A stretch of DNA of 64,000 nt. Origin: Paenibacillus bovis (GTDB lineage: Bacteria; Bacillota; Bacilli; Paenibacillales; Paenibacillaceae). Within the stretch, counting starts at the first letter, position 1. Each line of letters begins with the position of its first letter. Made by a program: the position numbers and the translations under genes. Below are positions 1 to 9,065 of this stretch, in pieces. Below the pieces are notes generated by a model. The model had not been told where the DNA came from. It saw only the letters and a program-made list of their open reading frames with translations, and did no database searches. The DNA is taken from contig NZ_CP013023.1 of the NCBI RefSeq assembly GCF_001421015.2, positions 4,209,501-4,273,500 of the forward strand, given 5' to 3'.

Positions 1-268
1 AGGAGAACAGACTAATCAACAAATACTGTAATCCGCTAAATGCCAGATTCAGTACGAACAGCGCCACGATTGGCGAAATATCCAGTACCCCGCCGATCGG
101 CGGAATAAAACGACGAAACGGCGCCAGATAAGGCTCCACCAGTCGTCCTAGCAGCTGTCCAAATGAACTTTCGCGTGCGCTTGGCAGCCAGGACAGCAGA
201 ATATAGATAATAAGCATGTACGTATAAATTTGGTACAGATAGTATAATACCGTAAGAAGCGTACCCAA
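1..268 (-). CDS. YggT family membrane protein (YlmG), partial
   Basis: Small integral membrane protein of the YggT/YlmG family, which sits in the ylm group next to the division genes and is linked to membrane and division-site organisation. The visible part begins L-G-T-L-L, has a hydrophobic segment, then the family's typical SWLP and the stretch around EPYLAPFRRFIPP-IGG before a second hydrophobic segment. The C-terminus lies beyond the left edge of the window. The start chosen is TTG at 268, preceded by AGGTGA seven bases upstream; the ribosome site overlaps the sepF stop, so the two are translationally close. Family assignment is by sequence look; exact function is not known. Confidence 0.85.
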   Translation of the reverse strand, partial: MGTLLTVLYYLYQIYTYMLIIYILLSWLPSARESSFGQLLGRLVEPYLAPFRRFIPPIGGVLDISPIVALFVLNLAFSGLQYLLISLFS

Positions 269-275
269 AGTCCTA

Positions 276-725
276 TCACCTCATCTTGTTATAATCGAAA
301 TCTTCACCAAGTATCTCCGCGATTGTGCCCTCAATCTCCACCGTATCCGGTGTGCACAGGAAAATGTTACCGCCGATCTTGGAAATGCTGCCGCCCAGTG
401 CATAGACTGTTCCGCTCATAAAATCAATAATACGCAGCGCCTGATCTGTACGAACGCGCTGCAGATTAACTATGACTGAACGGTGCGAACGCAGATGATC
501 TGCAATATCCTGCGCTTCGTCATAGCTGCGCGGCTCATTCAAAATGACTTTTACATTTTTTTGTGAATGAATACTAACGACATTGTTCGCTCTACTGTTC
601 TTACGTAGATCGGACGGAGAAGTTTCACGAGGCTCATCATCTTCCTCAATAATCTGCTCGCGTTCTATAATTTCCTCTTCTTCCTGAAGCCCCAAAAAGT
701 TCATAAAGCGATTCATTACACCCAT
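276..725 (-). CDS. sepF: Cell division protein SepF
   Basis: Cytoplasmic division protein that polymerises and tethers FtsZ filaments to the membrane. At 149 aa it has the family layout: an N-terminal amphipathic membrane-binding segment (MNRFMNFLGL), an acidic linker rich in E and D (residues about 15-45), then the conserved core from about residue 58 with LNEPRSYDEAQ and IVNLQRV, and GTVYALGGSI near residue 106. It starts two bases after the yggS stop with GGAGG eight bases before ATG. It lies directly between yggS and yggT, as in the ylm cluster of Bacillus. ATG at 725 is used; an in-frame ATG three codons later is the alternative. Confidence 0.95.
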   Translation of the reverse strand: MGVMNRFMNFLGLQEEEEIIEREQIIEEDDEPRETSPSDLRKNSRANNVVSIHSQKNVKVILNEPRSYDEAQDIADHLRSHRSVIVNLQRVRTDQALRIIDFMSGTVYALGGSISKIGGNIFLCTPDTVEIEGTIAEILGEDFDYNKMR

Positions 726-727
726 CG

Positions 728-1429
728 TTAATCCTCCTCTTTACCCACCAGAATGGAGCCAAGGCGTACAAAGGTCGCCCCCTCCTCAATTGCTATCTCA
801 AAGTCGCCCGACATGCCCATCGACAAATGCTCTATCGGTTGTTCCGTCAGCTTCTGTTCATTCAGCCGATCTCTCAGTTCACGAAGACCACGGAATACGG
901 GACGTGTCTGTTCCGCATCGTCTACTTCGGGTGCCATCGTCATCAGTCCAACCACATTCAGATGCGGCATCTGCTGCAGGGATTCCAGAAAAGCGGGTGC
1001 CTCTTCCGCTGCGAGCCCATACTTGGACTCTTCACCGGAAATATTGATCTGTACAAATACATTGACATGGATACCCAGTTCAGCGGCCTTTTTTTCCAGT
1101 TCCTTGGCCAGTGACAAACGATCCAGAGAATGAATATATTGAAATTTGCCAATAACGTCTTTGACTTTGTTGGTCTGCAAATGACCGATAAAATGCCATA
1201 CACCGCGATCATGCAGTGCTTCCCATTTTGCCTGGGCATTCTGCCAGCGGTTTTCTCCCAGATGCATCAGTCCTGCATCCAGTACATCTGCTGTTTTTGC
1301 CAGCGATACGTACTTGGTTACAGCGACAACCCGAACTTCATCCGCGCTGCGATTGTTGTGCTCACAGACCGCCTGAATGCGCTGCTGCACATGAGCAATA
1401 CGTTCCTGTAGTCCCAATCTGTTGTTCAC
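728..1429 (-). CDS. YggS family pyridoxal-phosphate homeostasis protein (YlmE)
   Basis: Cytosolic PLP-binding protein of the YggS/PLPBP family, thought to keep free pyridoxal phosphate and amino/keto acid balance in order; no catalytic reaction is established. The 233-aa sequence has the PLP lysine in AVTKYVSL (K39), the motif HFIGHLQTNK (about residue 80) and the phosphate-binding end LSMGMSGDFEIAI with RLGSILVG. The start is GTG at 1429 and overlaps the pgeF stop as GTGA, which implies translational coupling. It is the second gene of a pgeF-yggS-sepF-yggT operon. Confidence 0.93.
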   Translation of the reverse strand: MNNRLGLQERIAHVQQRIQAVCEHNNRSADEVRVVAVTKYVSLAKTADVLDAGLMHLGENRWQNAQAKWEALHDRGVWHFIGHLQTNKVKDVIGKFQYIHSLDRLSLAKELEKKAAELGIHVNVFVQINISGEESKYGLAAEEAPAFLESLQQMPHLNVVGLMTMAPEVDDAEQTRPVFRGLRELRDRLNEQKLTEQPIEHLSMGMSGDFEIAIEEGATFVRLGSILVGKEED

Positions 1430-2271
1430 TCCATTTCTATGCCAACCCAGCTGGCCATACGTCCTGTACGTCCTCCATCTGCACGATAGGAGAAGAACAG
1501 ATTATTGTTCTCGTACGTACACCATGTACTCATTTCGATATGCTGGGGCTGTATTCCTGCAAAAATCATGATTTCCCGGTTTAATTGTTTGAGGTCGAGC
1601 CAGGTTTTGCCCGGCTTGCCCGGTCGCGCGTATGTAAGCTGCTGACCATTACCCTCAAGCTTCGCTGTCCAAACATCTACCGCGTCCATTACCTTGTGAT
1701 CCACTTCGTAATGGTTGCTGCCAATAGAAGGCCCGATAGCTGTTCGTATATCTGCCGTACGGCTTCCATACTGCTCTGTCATCGTTCGGATCATCTCTCC
1801 GGCGATATCGGCTACTGTGCCTTTCCAGCCGGCATGTGCCAGTCCTACGACCTTATTCACCGGGTCTATAAAATATAATGGCACACAATCCGCGTAAAAG
1901 GAAGTCAGCAGTATGCCCGGCACATTGGTCACCAGTCCGTCGGTATCCTGAAAGGCACTTTCCCGATCCGCCCAGCCTTTGCCTGCATGTTCGGCAGTGA
2001 CGATTTCAATATGGTTACTGTGTACCTGTTCTCCGCATACCCAGTTTTCCTGACGAAAGCCAAGAGCATCACAAAGCATTTTACGGTTTGCCAGTACATC
2101 CTCTGCACGGTCTTCCACATGATAAGCCAGATTAAAGGAATTATACGGCGCCTGGCTGATTCCACCCTGTCTCCCGGTAAAGCCTGCAGTCAATCCGCTG
2201 CTATATGCTGAACAGTCCAGTCTAAACAATTCCGGTCTGTTATTTTCTACTGTATGAATAAACGGTTCCAT
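1426..2271 (-). CDS. pgeF: Peptidoglycan editing factor PgeF (YlmD, DUF152/laccase-domain)
   Basis: Member of the YfiH/YlmD family. Known members are zinc or copper enzymes that remove wrongly inserted L-serine from UDP-MurNAc peptides; some also act on nucleosides. The metal ligands are visible as His in CGEQVHSN, Cys in FYADCVPLYFID and His in GLAHAGWKGT. GGISQAPYNSFNLAYHV is the conserved N-terminal motif. ATG at 2271 is preferred because GAGGT is six bases upstream; an ATG two codons earlier overlaps that site. It is the first gene after the ftsZ terminator, where spore formers normally carry spoIIGA-sigE-sigG. Its role fits wall synthesis by the neighbouring mur genes. Confidence 0.92.
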   Translation of the reverse strand: MEPFIHTVENNRPELFRLDCSAYSSGLTAGFTGRQGGISQAPYNSFNLAYHVEDRAEDVLANRKMLCDALGFRQENWVCGEQVHSNHIEIVTAEHAGKGWADRESAFQDTDGLVTNVPGILLTSFYADCVPLYFIDPVNKVVGLAHAGWKGTVADIAGEMIRTMTEQYGSRTADIRTAIGPSIGSNHYEVDHKVMDAVDVWTAKLEGNGQQLTYARPGKPGKTWLDLKQLNREIMIFAGIQPQHIEMSTWCTYENNNLFFSYRADGGRTGRMASWVGIEME

Positions 2272-2353
2272 CCACATACCTCATTTCCGGCAGTCCTGCA
2301 CAGCTCTTGACCTGCACGAATATTTAACAAACGACATAAAAGCTGCTGAAATG

Positions 2354-2386
2354 AAAAAGACCTGTTTTCCGTAGAAAACAAGTCCT
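2354..2386 (-). terminator. Rho-independent terminator after ftsZ
   Basis: On the minus strand a 12-bp stem built from AGGACTTGTTTTC and GAAAACAGGTCT closes on a four-base loop and is followed by TTTTT. It ends the ftsA-ftsZ transcript about 80 bases past the ftsZ stop and separates it from pgeF. Confidence 0.85.
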
Positions 2387-2465
2387 TTCCATAACATGCA
2401 GGTACATCTTTGTATCGGATACATTCACCATTACGATCGGTGTCCTGCTGCTTGTGTTACCGGTT

Positions 2466-3617
2466 CTAGTCGTTTTTATGACGGGAACGGTTACGCAGGA
2501 AAGTCGGGATATCCAGCTGGTCTCCGCTCGGCTGTTGATTATTGCTGAATTGGCGCGGACTAGGCGCTTTTTCTTCAGCAGGTGCTTCGCCGGAAGTTGG
2601 CTGCTGTTGTTGCTGCGGCTGGGACGAAGATGGACGACGTGCCGGCTGCATTGGCTGTGCCGGTTTGTGTTCAAAACCAGTCGCAATAACTGTAACTTTG
2701 ATCTCTTCTTTGAGATTCTCGTCAATAATCGCACCAAAGATCATGTTTACTTCCGGATCGGACGCACTGATTACAATTTCGGCTGCTTCATTGACTTCAT
2801 ACAGGGACAGGTTGTTGCCACCTGTAATATTCATGATAACGCCGCGCGCACCTTCGATAGAAGTCTCCAGCAGTGGGCTCATGATGGCTTTGCGTGCTGC
2901 TTCTGCTGCCCGGTTCTCGCCTGTTGCTTCACCGATACCCATCAGTGCAGAGCCGCGCTCGGTCATGATGGTTTTAACATCGGCAAAGTCAAGGTTGATC
3001 AGACCCGGTACAGCGATCAGGTCGGAAATACCTTGCACTGCCTGACGCAGTACATTATCGGCTTCACGGAATGCTTCCAGCATTGGAGTTTTCTTGTCGA
3101 CAATCTCCAGCAGGCGGTCATTCGGGATCACGATCAGTGTATCAACTTTTTCTTTGAGCGCTTCGATACCAAGCTCTGCCTGGGAAAAACGCTTGCGACC
3201 TTCAAAAGTGAACGGGCGTGTAACGACGCCAACAGTCAGTGCGCCGCATTCTCTGGCAATTTCTGCAATCACAGGGGCTGCACCTGTTCCTGTACCGCCG
3301 CCCATACCTGCAGTAACGAATACCATATCGGCGCCTTTCAGCGTGTTACTGATCAGATCACGGGATTCTTCAGCTGCTTTTTTACCTACATCAGGATTCG
3401 CTCCTGCTCCCAGACCGCGAGTCAGCTTGTCGCCGATCTGCAGTTTGTGTTCGGATTTGGCCAGATGCAGTGCCTGCGCATCTGTATTTACCGTTATAAA
3501 TTCCACGCCTTGAACACCATTCTCGATCATCCGATTGACTGCATTGCTGCCGCCGCCGCCAACACCGATGACCTTAATCTGGGCCAGGCTTTCCATTTCG
3601 AAATCAAATTCCAACAT
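2466..3617 (-). CDS. ftsZ: Cell division protein FtsZ
   Basis: Tubulin-like GTPase that forms the cytokinetic ring. The start is ATG at 3617 ([10 protein letters not shown], as in relatives); an upstream in-frame ATG at 3638 is unlikely because its codons contain the purine-rich ribosome site GGGGGAG. The protein is 383 aa. It shows [17 protein letters not shown] at the N-terminus, the tubulin signature [10 protein letters not shown], the T7 loop [11 protein letters not shown] and the N-ter to C-ter GTPase core to about residue 310. A Q/P-rich linker of about 50 residues follows, then the conserved C-terminal peptide DIPTFLRNR that binds FtsA and SepF, and a basic tail. It follows ftsA by 64 bases and ends in a strong terminator. 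Confidence 0.99.
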   Translation of the reverse strand: MLEFDFEMESLAQIKVIGVGGGGSNAVNRMIENGVQGVEFITVNTDAQALHLAKSEHKLQIGDKLTRGLGAGANPDVGKKAAEESRDLISNTLKGADMVFVTAGMGGGTGTGAAPVIAEIARECGALTVGVVTRPFTFEGRKRFSQAELGIEALKEKVDTLIVIPNDRLLEIVDKKTPMLEAFREADNVLRQAVQGISDLIAVPGLINLDFADVKTIMTERGSALMGIGEATGENRAAEAARKAIMSPLLETSIEGARGVIMNITGGNNLSLYEVNEAAEIVISASDPEVNMIFGAIIDENLKEEIKVTVIATGFEHKPAQPMQPARRPSSSQPQQQQQPTSGEAPAEEKAPSPRQFSNNQQPSGDQLDIPTFLRNRSRHKND

Positions 3618-3681
3618 ACTCTTCCATCTCCCCCTCATTGTCCATGAATGGCTCGTTCCAAGCTAGAATGAACTTCCTTTA

Positions 3682-4938
3682 TTAAATGAATTCACTGAAC
3701 ATATTTTTGAGCCGTTCAATCAAGCCCGGTTTTGCATTGCTCTCCGGGGTCGATGCAGCTTTGTTACGAGCCGGTGCCTTTTTGTTGGCGCCCGCTGTAC
3801 TTCCACCGCTGCGAATATTGCGAATTACATTATACAGGATACCGACTCCACTCGTATAGGCAGGGTCACGTACACCGATATAATCAGGAACTGCAATCCG
3901 GACAGAGGCTGCCAGTTCTTCACGGGCAATCTCCAGAACACCCGGCATGGATACAGTGCCTCCTGTGAGTATATAACCACCCGGCAGCTCATGATAACCG
4001 AGACGTACAACTTCCTGACGAATCAATTCGAAAATTTCCTGTACACGCGGTTCGATAATCGCTGCAAGATCCTGTTGTGTGAACTCCTTGTCTACGTTGC
4101 TGCCGATGCGCTGTACTTTGAATACCACATCGGGAGCAGCTTCCTCATGAAGAGCACAGCCGTACTTTAATTTTACCTTCTCCGCATTTTCTGTCAAAGT
4201 GCGCAGACCGTAAGCGATATCGTTGGTGACGAATTCGCCGCCGATTGGCAGAGTAGAAGTCGCTTTGAGAGAACCTTCTTCGAAGATAGCAATGGTGGAT
4301 GAGCCTGCTCCAATATCGACCAGAACAGCTCCCATTGTCTTCTCGTCCTTGGACAGCGCCAACTGCCCGGCTCCCAGGGAAATCAATACCAGATCCTTGA
4401 TATGCAGATCTGCTTTTTCTACACAACGCAAAAGGTTGTGGATAGATGTTTTGGCACCTGTGATGATGGTCGCTTCGACTTCCAGCCTCACACCAATCAT
4501 ACCACGAGGGTCCTGAATTCCTTCCAGTCCGTCCACCACGTATTGCTTGGCGACTACATCGATAATTTCCCGTTCGGGCGGAAGGGCTATAACTTCTGCC
4601 GCTTTCAACACCCGTTCGATATCTTCCTCACCAATTTCGCGGTCTTCATTGGATACGGCTACTACTCCGTGGCTCGTTTGAAGTCCGATATGGTTGCCCG
4701 AAATACCTACAATCACTTCAGATATTTGAATGCCGACCATACGCTCTGCATGATCAACTGCATTTCGGATGGACTGCACGGTTTGATCAATATCAACGAT
4801 CGCGCCCTTGCGAATTCCTTCCGAGTCGGCAGATCCAACTCCAATAATATTAAAGGTTCCATTGTTCATTTCCCCGATAATAGCACGAACTTTGGATGTA
4901 CCGATGTCCAAACTAACAATGATGTCATTGTTGCTCAA
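3682..4938 (-). CDS. ftsA: Cell division protein FtsA
   Basis: Actin-like ATPase that anchors FtsZ to the membrane and recruits later divisome proteins. Of 418 aa, the ATPase motifs are visible as DIGTSKVRAIIGE (phosphate 1), VLVDIGAGSSTIAIF (phosphate 2) and GGYILTGGTVSMPGV (adenosine). The SHS2 subdomain lies between about residues 85 and 165. The C-terminal ERLKNMFSEFI is the amphipathic membrane-targeting helix. The start is TTG at 4938 behind AGGAGGTG. It is transcribed with ftsZ from its own leader region. Confidence 0.98.
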   Translation of the reverse strand: MSNNDIIVSLDIGTSKVRAIIGEMNNGTFNIIGVGSADSEGIRKGAIVDIDQTVQSIRNAVDHAERMVGIQISEVIVGISGNHIGLQTSHGVVAVSNEDREIGEEDIERVLKAAEVIALPPEREIIDVVAKQYVVDGLEGIQDPRGMIGVRLEVEATIITGAKTSIHNLLRCVEKADLHIKDLVLISLGAGQLALSKDEKTMGAVLVDIGAGSSTIAIFEEGSLKATSTLPIGGEFVTNDIAYGLRTLTENAEKVKLKYGCALHEEAAPDVVFKVQRIGSNVDKEFTQQDLAAIIEPRVQEIFELIRQEVVRLGYHELPGGYILTGGTVSMPGVLEIAREELAASVRIAVPDYIGVRDPAYTSGVGILYNVIRNIRSGGSTAGANKKAPARNKAASTPESNAKPGLIERLKNMFSEFI

Positions 4939-5310
4939 GCCCTTGGCACCTCCTGTAAATTCCTGAATTAAAATAGTGCATTTCCGTTCTTCCGGGCTTG
5001 TTGCCTAAAAGCTGGAAACTCAATTTCCGAAAATCATTTTCCATAAAACGCTCTCTACATTAGTATTCCACATTTCATATGCTTTCCCTCTTTTTTCTGC
5101 AAACTTTTTGAGGTTCCGAAAAACGCTAAAAGTCTGGAGAAAAATGAAAGAGTTCACCGGGTACTTCAGAAAATTGTTAAGCCAGTATTAAAGTTTACAA
5201 TTCTTTAATATCTATACAGCTTATTCTAGCATTTTTCTGACCCGGCAGAAAGTATTGCAGCCGTAACATCACCAAAAAGTATATTTTGCCAGAAAAAGAT
5301 GTCAAAATCG
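4939..5310 (-). other. Leader region of ftsA-ftsZ, no gene
   Basis: This 372-base AT-rich gap separates divIB from ftsA. In Bacillus, ylxW, ylxX and sbp lie here; none is present. It holds no ORF with a ribosome site. It most likely carries the promoters of ftsA-ftsZ, one of which is listed separately. Confidence 0.6.
5223..5231 (-). promoter_or_regulatory. Candidate extended -10 promoter for ftsA-ftsZ
   Basis: Minus strand reads TGCTAGAAT, an extended -10 (TGn plus TAGAAT). The -35 region at the right distance (TTTCTG) is poor, as is common for extended -10 promoters. It lies 285 bases before the ftsA start. Inferred only. Confidence 0.45.
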
Positions 5311-6108
5311 TTACTGTGCGGGTACCTCTTCCGTCTGATCTTTAACGTCATCAGGATTGAAAGGCGTGTAGGCATCTGCTTCCAGCATGGTAATCACACC
5401 AGGTGGCTGCGTCTCGATAACCTGATTCAGGTATTCTACTTTGTCCGCGAGCAGCGATATGCTTGTAATCACTTCAAAACGTGAACGGGTATACATCATG
5501 ATACGATCCGGGAACGAAGGCGTCGGTGAAGGAATAATCTCCGAGATATCCGATGTCAACTCACTCGGTATCGTCCCCAGTACTTTGCACAGCTGAACCT
5601 TTTGCGCTTCGTAGTCCGACCACTGGGTGAGGACGGGCTTTTCTACAGCTACACCGCGCGTGTCGGCACGTACCGAAGCTCCGCTCTGCAAAATAGCTGT
5701 CAATTGTCCGGACCCTGCCAATTCATAGGCCACAACAGGATACTCCTTGATCGTAACATCGACTTTACCAGGAAAATGCTTGGTGACTGTCGCACTCTCG
5801 ATTGCAGGAATGCTCAACAGCCTTTCCTTGATCGTGTCCGTAGAAGTACCATAAAAAGCATTGCCTTTGGCCAGACGGGTCACTGACAGCAGATCTTCCT
5901 TGGATGTAAACGCGTTACCCTTGAAAGTAATCTCCGAGATTTTGCCCAGCGGTGAAAACCAGAACACAATTCCAAGTATCAAAAGAAAAAAGATACTCAG
6001 TACAATGATCAGTCGATTTTTGCGTCCGAATAATTTGCGGCCCGCAGCAGGACGCGATTTTGCAGAAGATTCCTTTTTCGGAAGGACAACCAGTTTTTGC
6101 TTTGGCAT
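5311..6108 (-). CDS. divIB: Cell division protein DivIB/FtsQ
   Basis: Bitopic divisome protein that forms a subcomplex with FtsL and DivIC and regulates septal wall synthesis. At 265 aa it has a basic cytoplasmic N-terminus (residues 1-32), one membrane segment (about 33-52, LIIVLSIFFLLILGIVFWF), a POTRA domain starting ISEITFKGNAFTSKEDLL, and the beta domain with VDVTIKEYPVVAYEL. A gamma tail rich in D, E and P follows. ATG at 6108 has GGAG seven bases upstream. murB, often between murG and divIB in relatives, is not present; the 229-base gap to murG holds no convincing gene. Confidence 0.95.
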   Translation of the reverse strand: MPKQKLVVLPKKESSAKSRPAAGRKLFGRKNRLIIVLSIFFLLILGIVFWFSPLGKISEITFKGNAFTSKEDLLSVTRLAKGNAFYGTSTDTIKERLLSIPAIESATVTKHFPGKVDVTIKEYPVVAYELAGSGQLTAILQSGASVRADTRGVAVEKPVLTQWSDYEAQKVQLCKVLGTIPSELTSDISEIIPSPTPSFPDRIMMYTRSRFEVITSISLLADKVEYLNQVIETQPPGVITMLEADAYTPFNPDDVKDQTEEVPAQ

Positions 6109-6337
6109 GGCAATTCTCCAATAAGTCTTATTTCAATTCAATCCGTAGTGCAGCCAGATTATACCTGAACTTCTCCGTCATTATAGCATGCCCCATTTGG
6201 AATCCCCAACCAGCGTAAGATGTCTCACGATATAGTCTGCATATCACAAAAATGTTTGGCACAGTGCCAGTCGCCCGATAGGTATGAACCATTCCCGTTT
6301 TCGGTACGGACGACTGCTATGTAACGGTACAGCATCC

Positions 6338-7462
6338 TTATTGGGTTACCGCAGAAGCACCGCAGATACGCTGAATTTCTTCAACAAGCAAAAAGGCCGA
6401 TTGCGGAGTACCCAGCGTAGAAGCAGCTTCAGACATTCTCTGTCGTTCCTGTTCATCATCCATAATTTTATCAATATGGGCAATCAGGGTTGCTCCGCTC
6501 AATTCACGCTCCAGGATCATCTCCGCTGCTCCTGCTTTTCGGAGAGCCAGCGCATTGGCTTCCTGATGATTATTGGTTACATTGGGCGAAGGAATCAGCA
6601 AGGAAGGTGTACCCAGTGACGTAATCTCCGCAAGTGAAGAAGCGCCTGCGCGGCCAATTACCAGAGAAGTCGCTGCCAGCACTTCTGGCATATTCGGGAT
6701 ATACGGCAGTACATGCAGATAATTCGGCATGGAATCGGTCGCCTGATCAATCCGTTCATAGATTTCATCATAATAGATTTCACCGGTTACGAATACATAG
6801 TGTACATCGGGTTTTGGTTTTAGCAAAGGTGCTGCCTGCACCATCGCTTCTACAAGCGCGCGTGCACCACGGCTTCCGCCAACCATCAGTACTACCTTGG
6901 CATCTCCCGGCAATCCCAGTGAAGCCAGTCCACGTTCGCGGTCGGCATGCTGTACCATGGTAGCCCTTGGGTTTCCTGTGAACAGCACATGCTTGGCTCG
7001 TTTGAACTTGGAGATCGCTTCCTCAAAACTGACTGCTACCGTATCGGCATAACTACTCAAAAATAGGTTGGTCAGCCCGGGAATCGCATTCTGCTCATGA
7101 ACCATAGTCGGAATACCCAGCTTGGCAGCTGCATACACTACCGGTCCGCATACATAACCACCGGTACCAATTACAATATCCGGTTTAAATTCACGAATCA
7201 GCTTTTTGGAAATTTTGACACCCTGTATAAAGCGATTGATTGTCTTTATATTTTCTAATGAGAACAGGCGTCTGCGGAATCCGGTAATATCAATCGTTTC
7301 AAAGCGCATTTTGGTTTCCGGTACGATCCGGGTTTCCAGGCCGCGCTTGCCGCCGATATACAGAAACTCTGCTTTGATTCCCTGCTCCTTGAATTGCTCG
7401 GCAATAGCCAGTGCAGGGTAGATATGGCCTCCTGTTCCGCCTCCTGTTAATATAACTCGCAT
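6338..7462 (-). CDS. murG: UDP-GlcNAc transferase MurG
   Basis: Peripheral membrane glycosyltransferase that adds GlcNAc to lipid I, giving lipid II. The 374-aa sequence has LTGGGTGGHIYPALAIAE at the N-terminus, HEQNAIPGLTN around residue 125, GGSRGARAL in the second Rossmann fold and GRAGASSLAEI that binds UDP-GlcNAc. The start has an ideal AAAGGAGGTG site. murD is 116 bases upstream, and no spoVE/ftsW-type gene lies between them. Confidence 0.98.
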   Translation of the reverse strand: MRVILTGGGTGGHIYPALAIAEQFKEQGIKAEFLYIGGKRGLETRIVPETKMRFETIDITGFRRRLFSLENIKTINRFIQGVKISKKLIREFKPDIVIGTGGYVCGPVVYAAAKLGIPTMVHEQNAIPGLTNLFLSSYADTVAVSFEEAISKFKRAKHVLFTGNPRATMVQHADRERGLASLGLPGDAKVVLMVGGSRGARALVEAMVQAAPLLKPKPDVHYVFVTGEIYYDEIYERIDQATDSMPNYLHVLPYIPNMPEVLAATSLVIGRAGASSLAEITSLGTPSLLIPSPNVTNNHQEANALALRKAGAAEMILERELSGATLIAHIDKIMDDEQERQRMSEAASTLGTPQSAFLLVEEIQRICGASAVTQ

Positions 7463-7578
7463 TTATCGCACCTCCTTTCATTTAAAATTGCGTATCTCAG
7501 TCTCTGAGCTACATATTGTATAGTAGAATAGTTTACATGGCTATACGCAGGATTCCCATAGCTGTATATATCAGGAAG

Positions 7579-9063
7579 CTACAGCTCGTTAACCGCCTGC
7601 TTGAATACATTGCCCCTGATTTCAAAGGAAGAGAACATATCCCAGCTGGCGCAGGCAGGTGACAATAATACAATATCACCGGTCTCTGCAAGTTCAGAAG
7701 CTTGCTGAACCGCTTGATGCACAGCCTGTTCCGGCTGTTCTGTTTCTTCAATAATCCGTATCGAAGCGATTCCTGCCATTTCGGCTACTTGTGCCAGTTT
7801 ATGACGTGTTTGTCCGAGAACGACAAGCGCTTTGACTTGTGACTGAAATACAGGCAGCAGATCCATATAATCCGATCCGCGATCCAATCCACCAGCAATC
7901 AATACGATACCCTGATCATGAAAAGCGGACAATGCCATCATCGTTGCTTTGGCATTGGTAGCTTTGGAATTATTGTAGTATGCTACATCATTATGCGTAG
8001 TTACATATTCCAGACGATGTTCTACACCGCTGAAGCTGCGCAGGGTATCCGCCAGCTGTTCAGGTTGACATCCGGCAGCAATCGCAATTGCGCAGGCTGC
8101 CAGGGCATTTTCAACATTATAACGACCGGGTAGAGCCAGTTCGTCCACACGCAGAATCGGCACCGCTCCCTGCTCCTCATCCCAATACATGATCGTCCGT
8201 TCCAGATCATCCTCTATATCCGGCAGATACGAAGGAGATACATACATTCCACATACCGACAAATCGGACTGCGCAGATAATGCTGCTGTCATGGCTGCAT
8301 TATTGCCCAGCTCTTCATTCACCGAGAACGGAATAATACGACCTGCCTTGATATAAGGAATCATACTGCGACAGTAGCTATCATCCCAGTTCAGTACCGC
8401 TGTATCTTTTTGACCCTGATTTTCAAAAATTTTGCGTTTGGATGTGACATAGTCATCCATCGTACCGTGATAATCCAGATGCGTCTCGGCTACATTGAGC
8501 AGAGCGGCAATGGTTGGATTGAAATCACGCGTGCCTTTGAGCTGAAAACTGCTCAGTTCTGCTACGATGATGGCATTTTCCTTTTCTTCGGCTTCCACAA
8601 CCGCCTGACAAAGCGGAATACCGATATTGCCGCCTACAATCGGATGCAGACCGCAGGCATCCAGCATTTGGCCTACCCATGTTGTCGTAGTCGTTTTGCC
8701 ATTTGAACCCGTAATACCAATCATGGGTACATCCGAGATCCGGTAAGCCAGTTCCACCTCGGTAATCACTTCGATACCCAGATCGATTGCCTGCTGGATC
8801 GGCGGCGCACTGTAAGGAATACCCGGATTTTTGACAAGCAGCGCGATATCCTTATGAATTAGCCCTTCCGGATGTCCTCCACAGATTACCTCGATATTCA
8901 GTTCTTCCAGTTCGGCAGCCTCGGGAGATTGCTCTCTTGGCTTCAAATCATTAACTGTAACTACTGCGCCAAGTCGATGCAGAGCTTTGGCTGCTTCTAC
9001 ACCACTGCGCGCCAGACCGATCACGACGACCGGCAATCCACGATAAGATTGAGGATCATTCAT
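7579..9063 (-). CDS. murD: UDP-MurNAc-L-alanine:D-glutamate ligase MurD
   Basis: Cytosolic ATP-dependent ligase adding D-glutamate to UDP-MurNAc-L-Ala. N-terminal Rossmann domain begins VVVIGLARSGVEAAKAL; the ATP site is GITGSNGKTTTTTWVGQML near residue 115; the C-terminal ligase domain contains NNSKATNAKATMMAL with the catalytic-site lysine, then AGGLDRGSDYMDL. At 494 aa it is slightly longer than usual because the central domain carries an insertion around residues 280-300. The ATG at 9063 is used, with AAGGGG eight bases upstream; a GTG one codon earlier overlaps the mraY stop. Confidence 0.97.
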   Translation of the reverse strand: MNDPQSYRGLPVVVIGLARSGVEAAKALHRLGAVVTVNDLKPREQSPEAAELEELNIEVICGGHPEGLIHKDIALLVKNPGIPYSAPPIQQAIDLGIEVITEVELAYRISDVPMIGITGSNGKTTTTTWVGQMLDACGLHPIVGGNIGIPLCQAVVEAEEKENAIIVAELSSFQLKGTRDFNPTIAALLNVAETHLDYHGTMDDYVTSKRKIFENQGQKDTAVLNWDDSYCRSMIPYIKAGRIIPFSVNEELGNNAAMTAALSAQSDLSVCGMYVSPSYLPDIEDDLERTIMYWDEEQGAVPILRVDELALPGRYNVENALAACAIAIAAGCQPEQLADTLRSFSGVEHRLEYVTTHNDVAYYNNSKATNAKATMMALSAFHDQGIVLIAGGLDRGSDYMDLLPVFQSQVKALVVLGQTRHKLAQVAEMAGIASIRIIEETEQPEQAVHQAVQQASELAETGDIVLLSPACASWDMFSSFEIRGNVFKQAVNEL

Positions 9064-9065
9064 CA

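Noticed and set aside
2454..3647. Long plus-strand ORF (397 aa) opposite ftsZ
   Set aside because: It mirrors the ftsZ codons, is rich in Cys, His and Phe, has no family features and no ribosome site.
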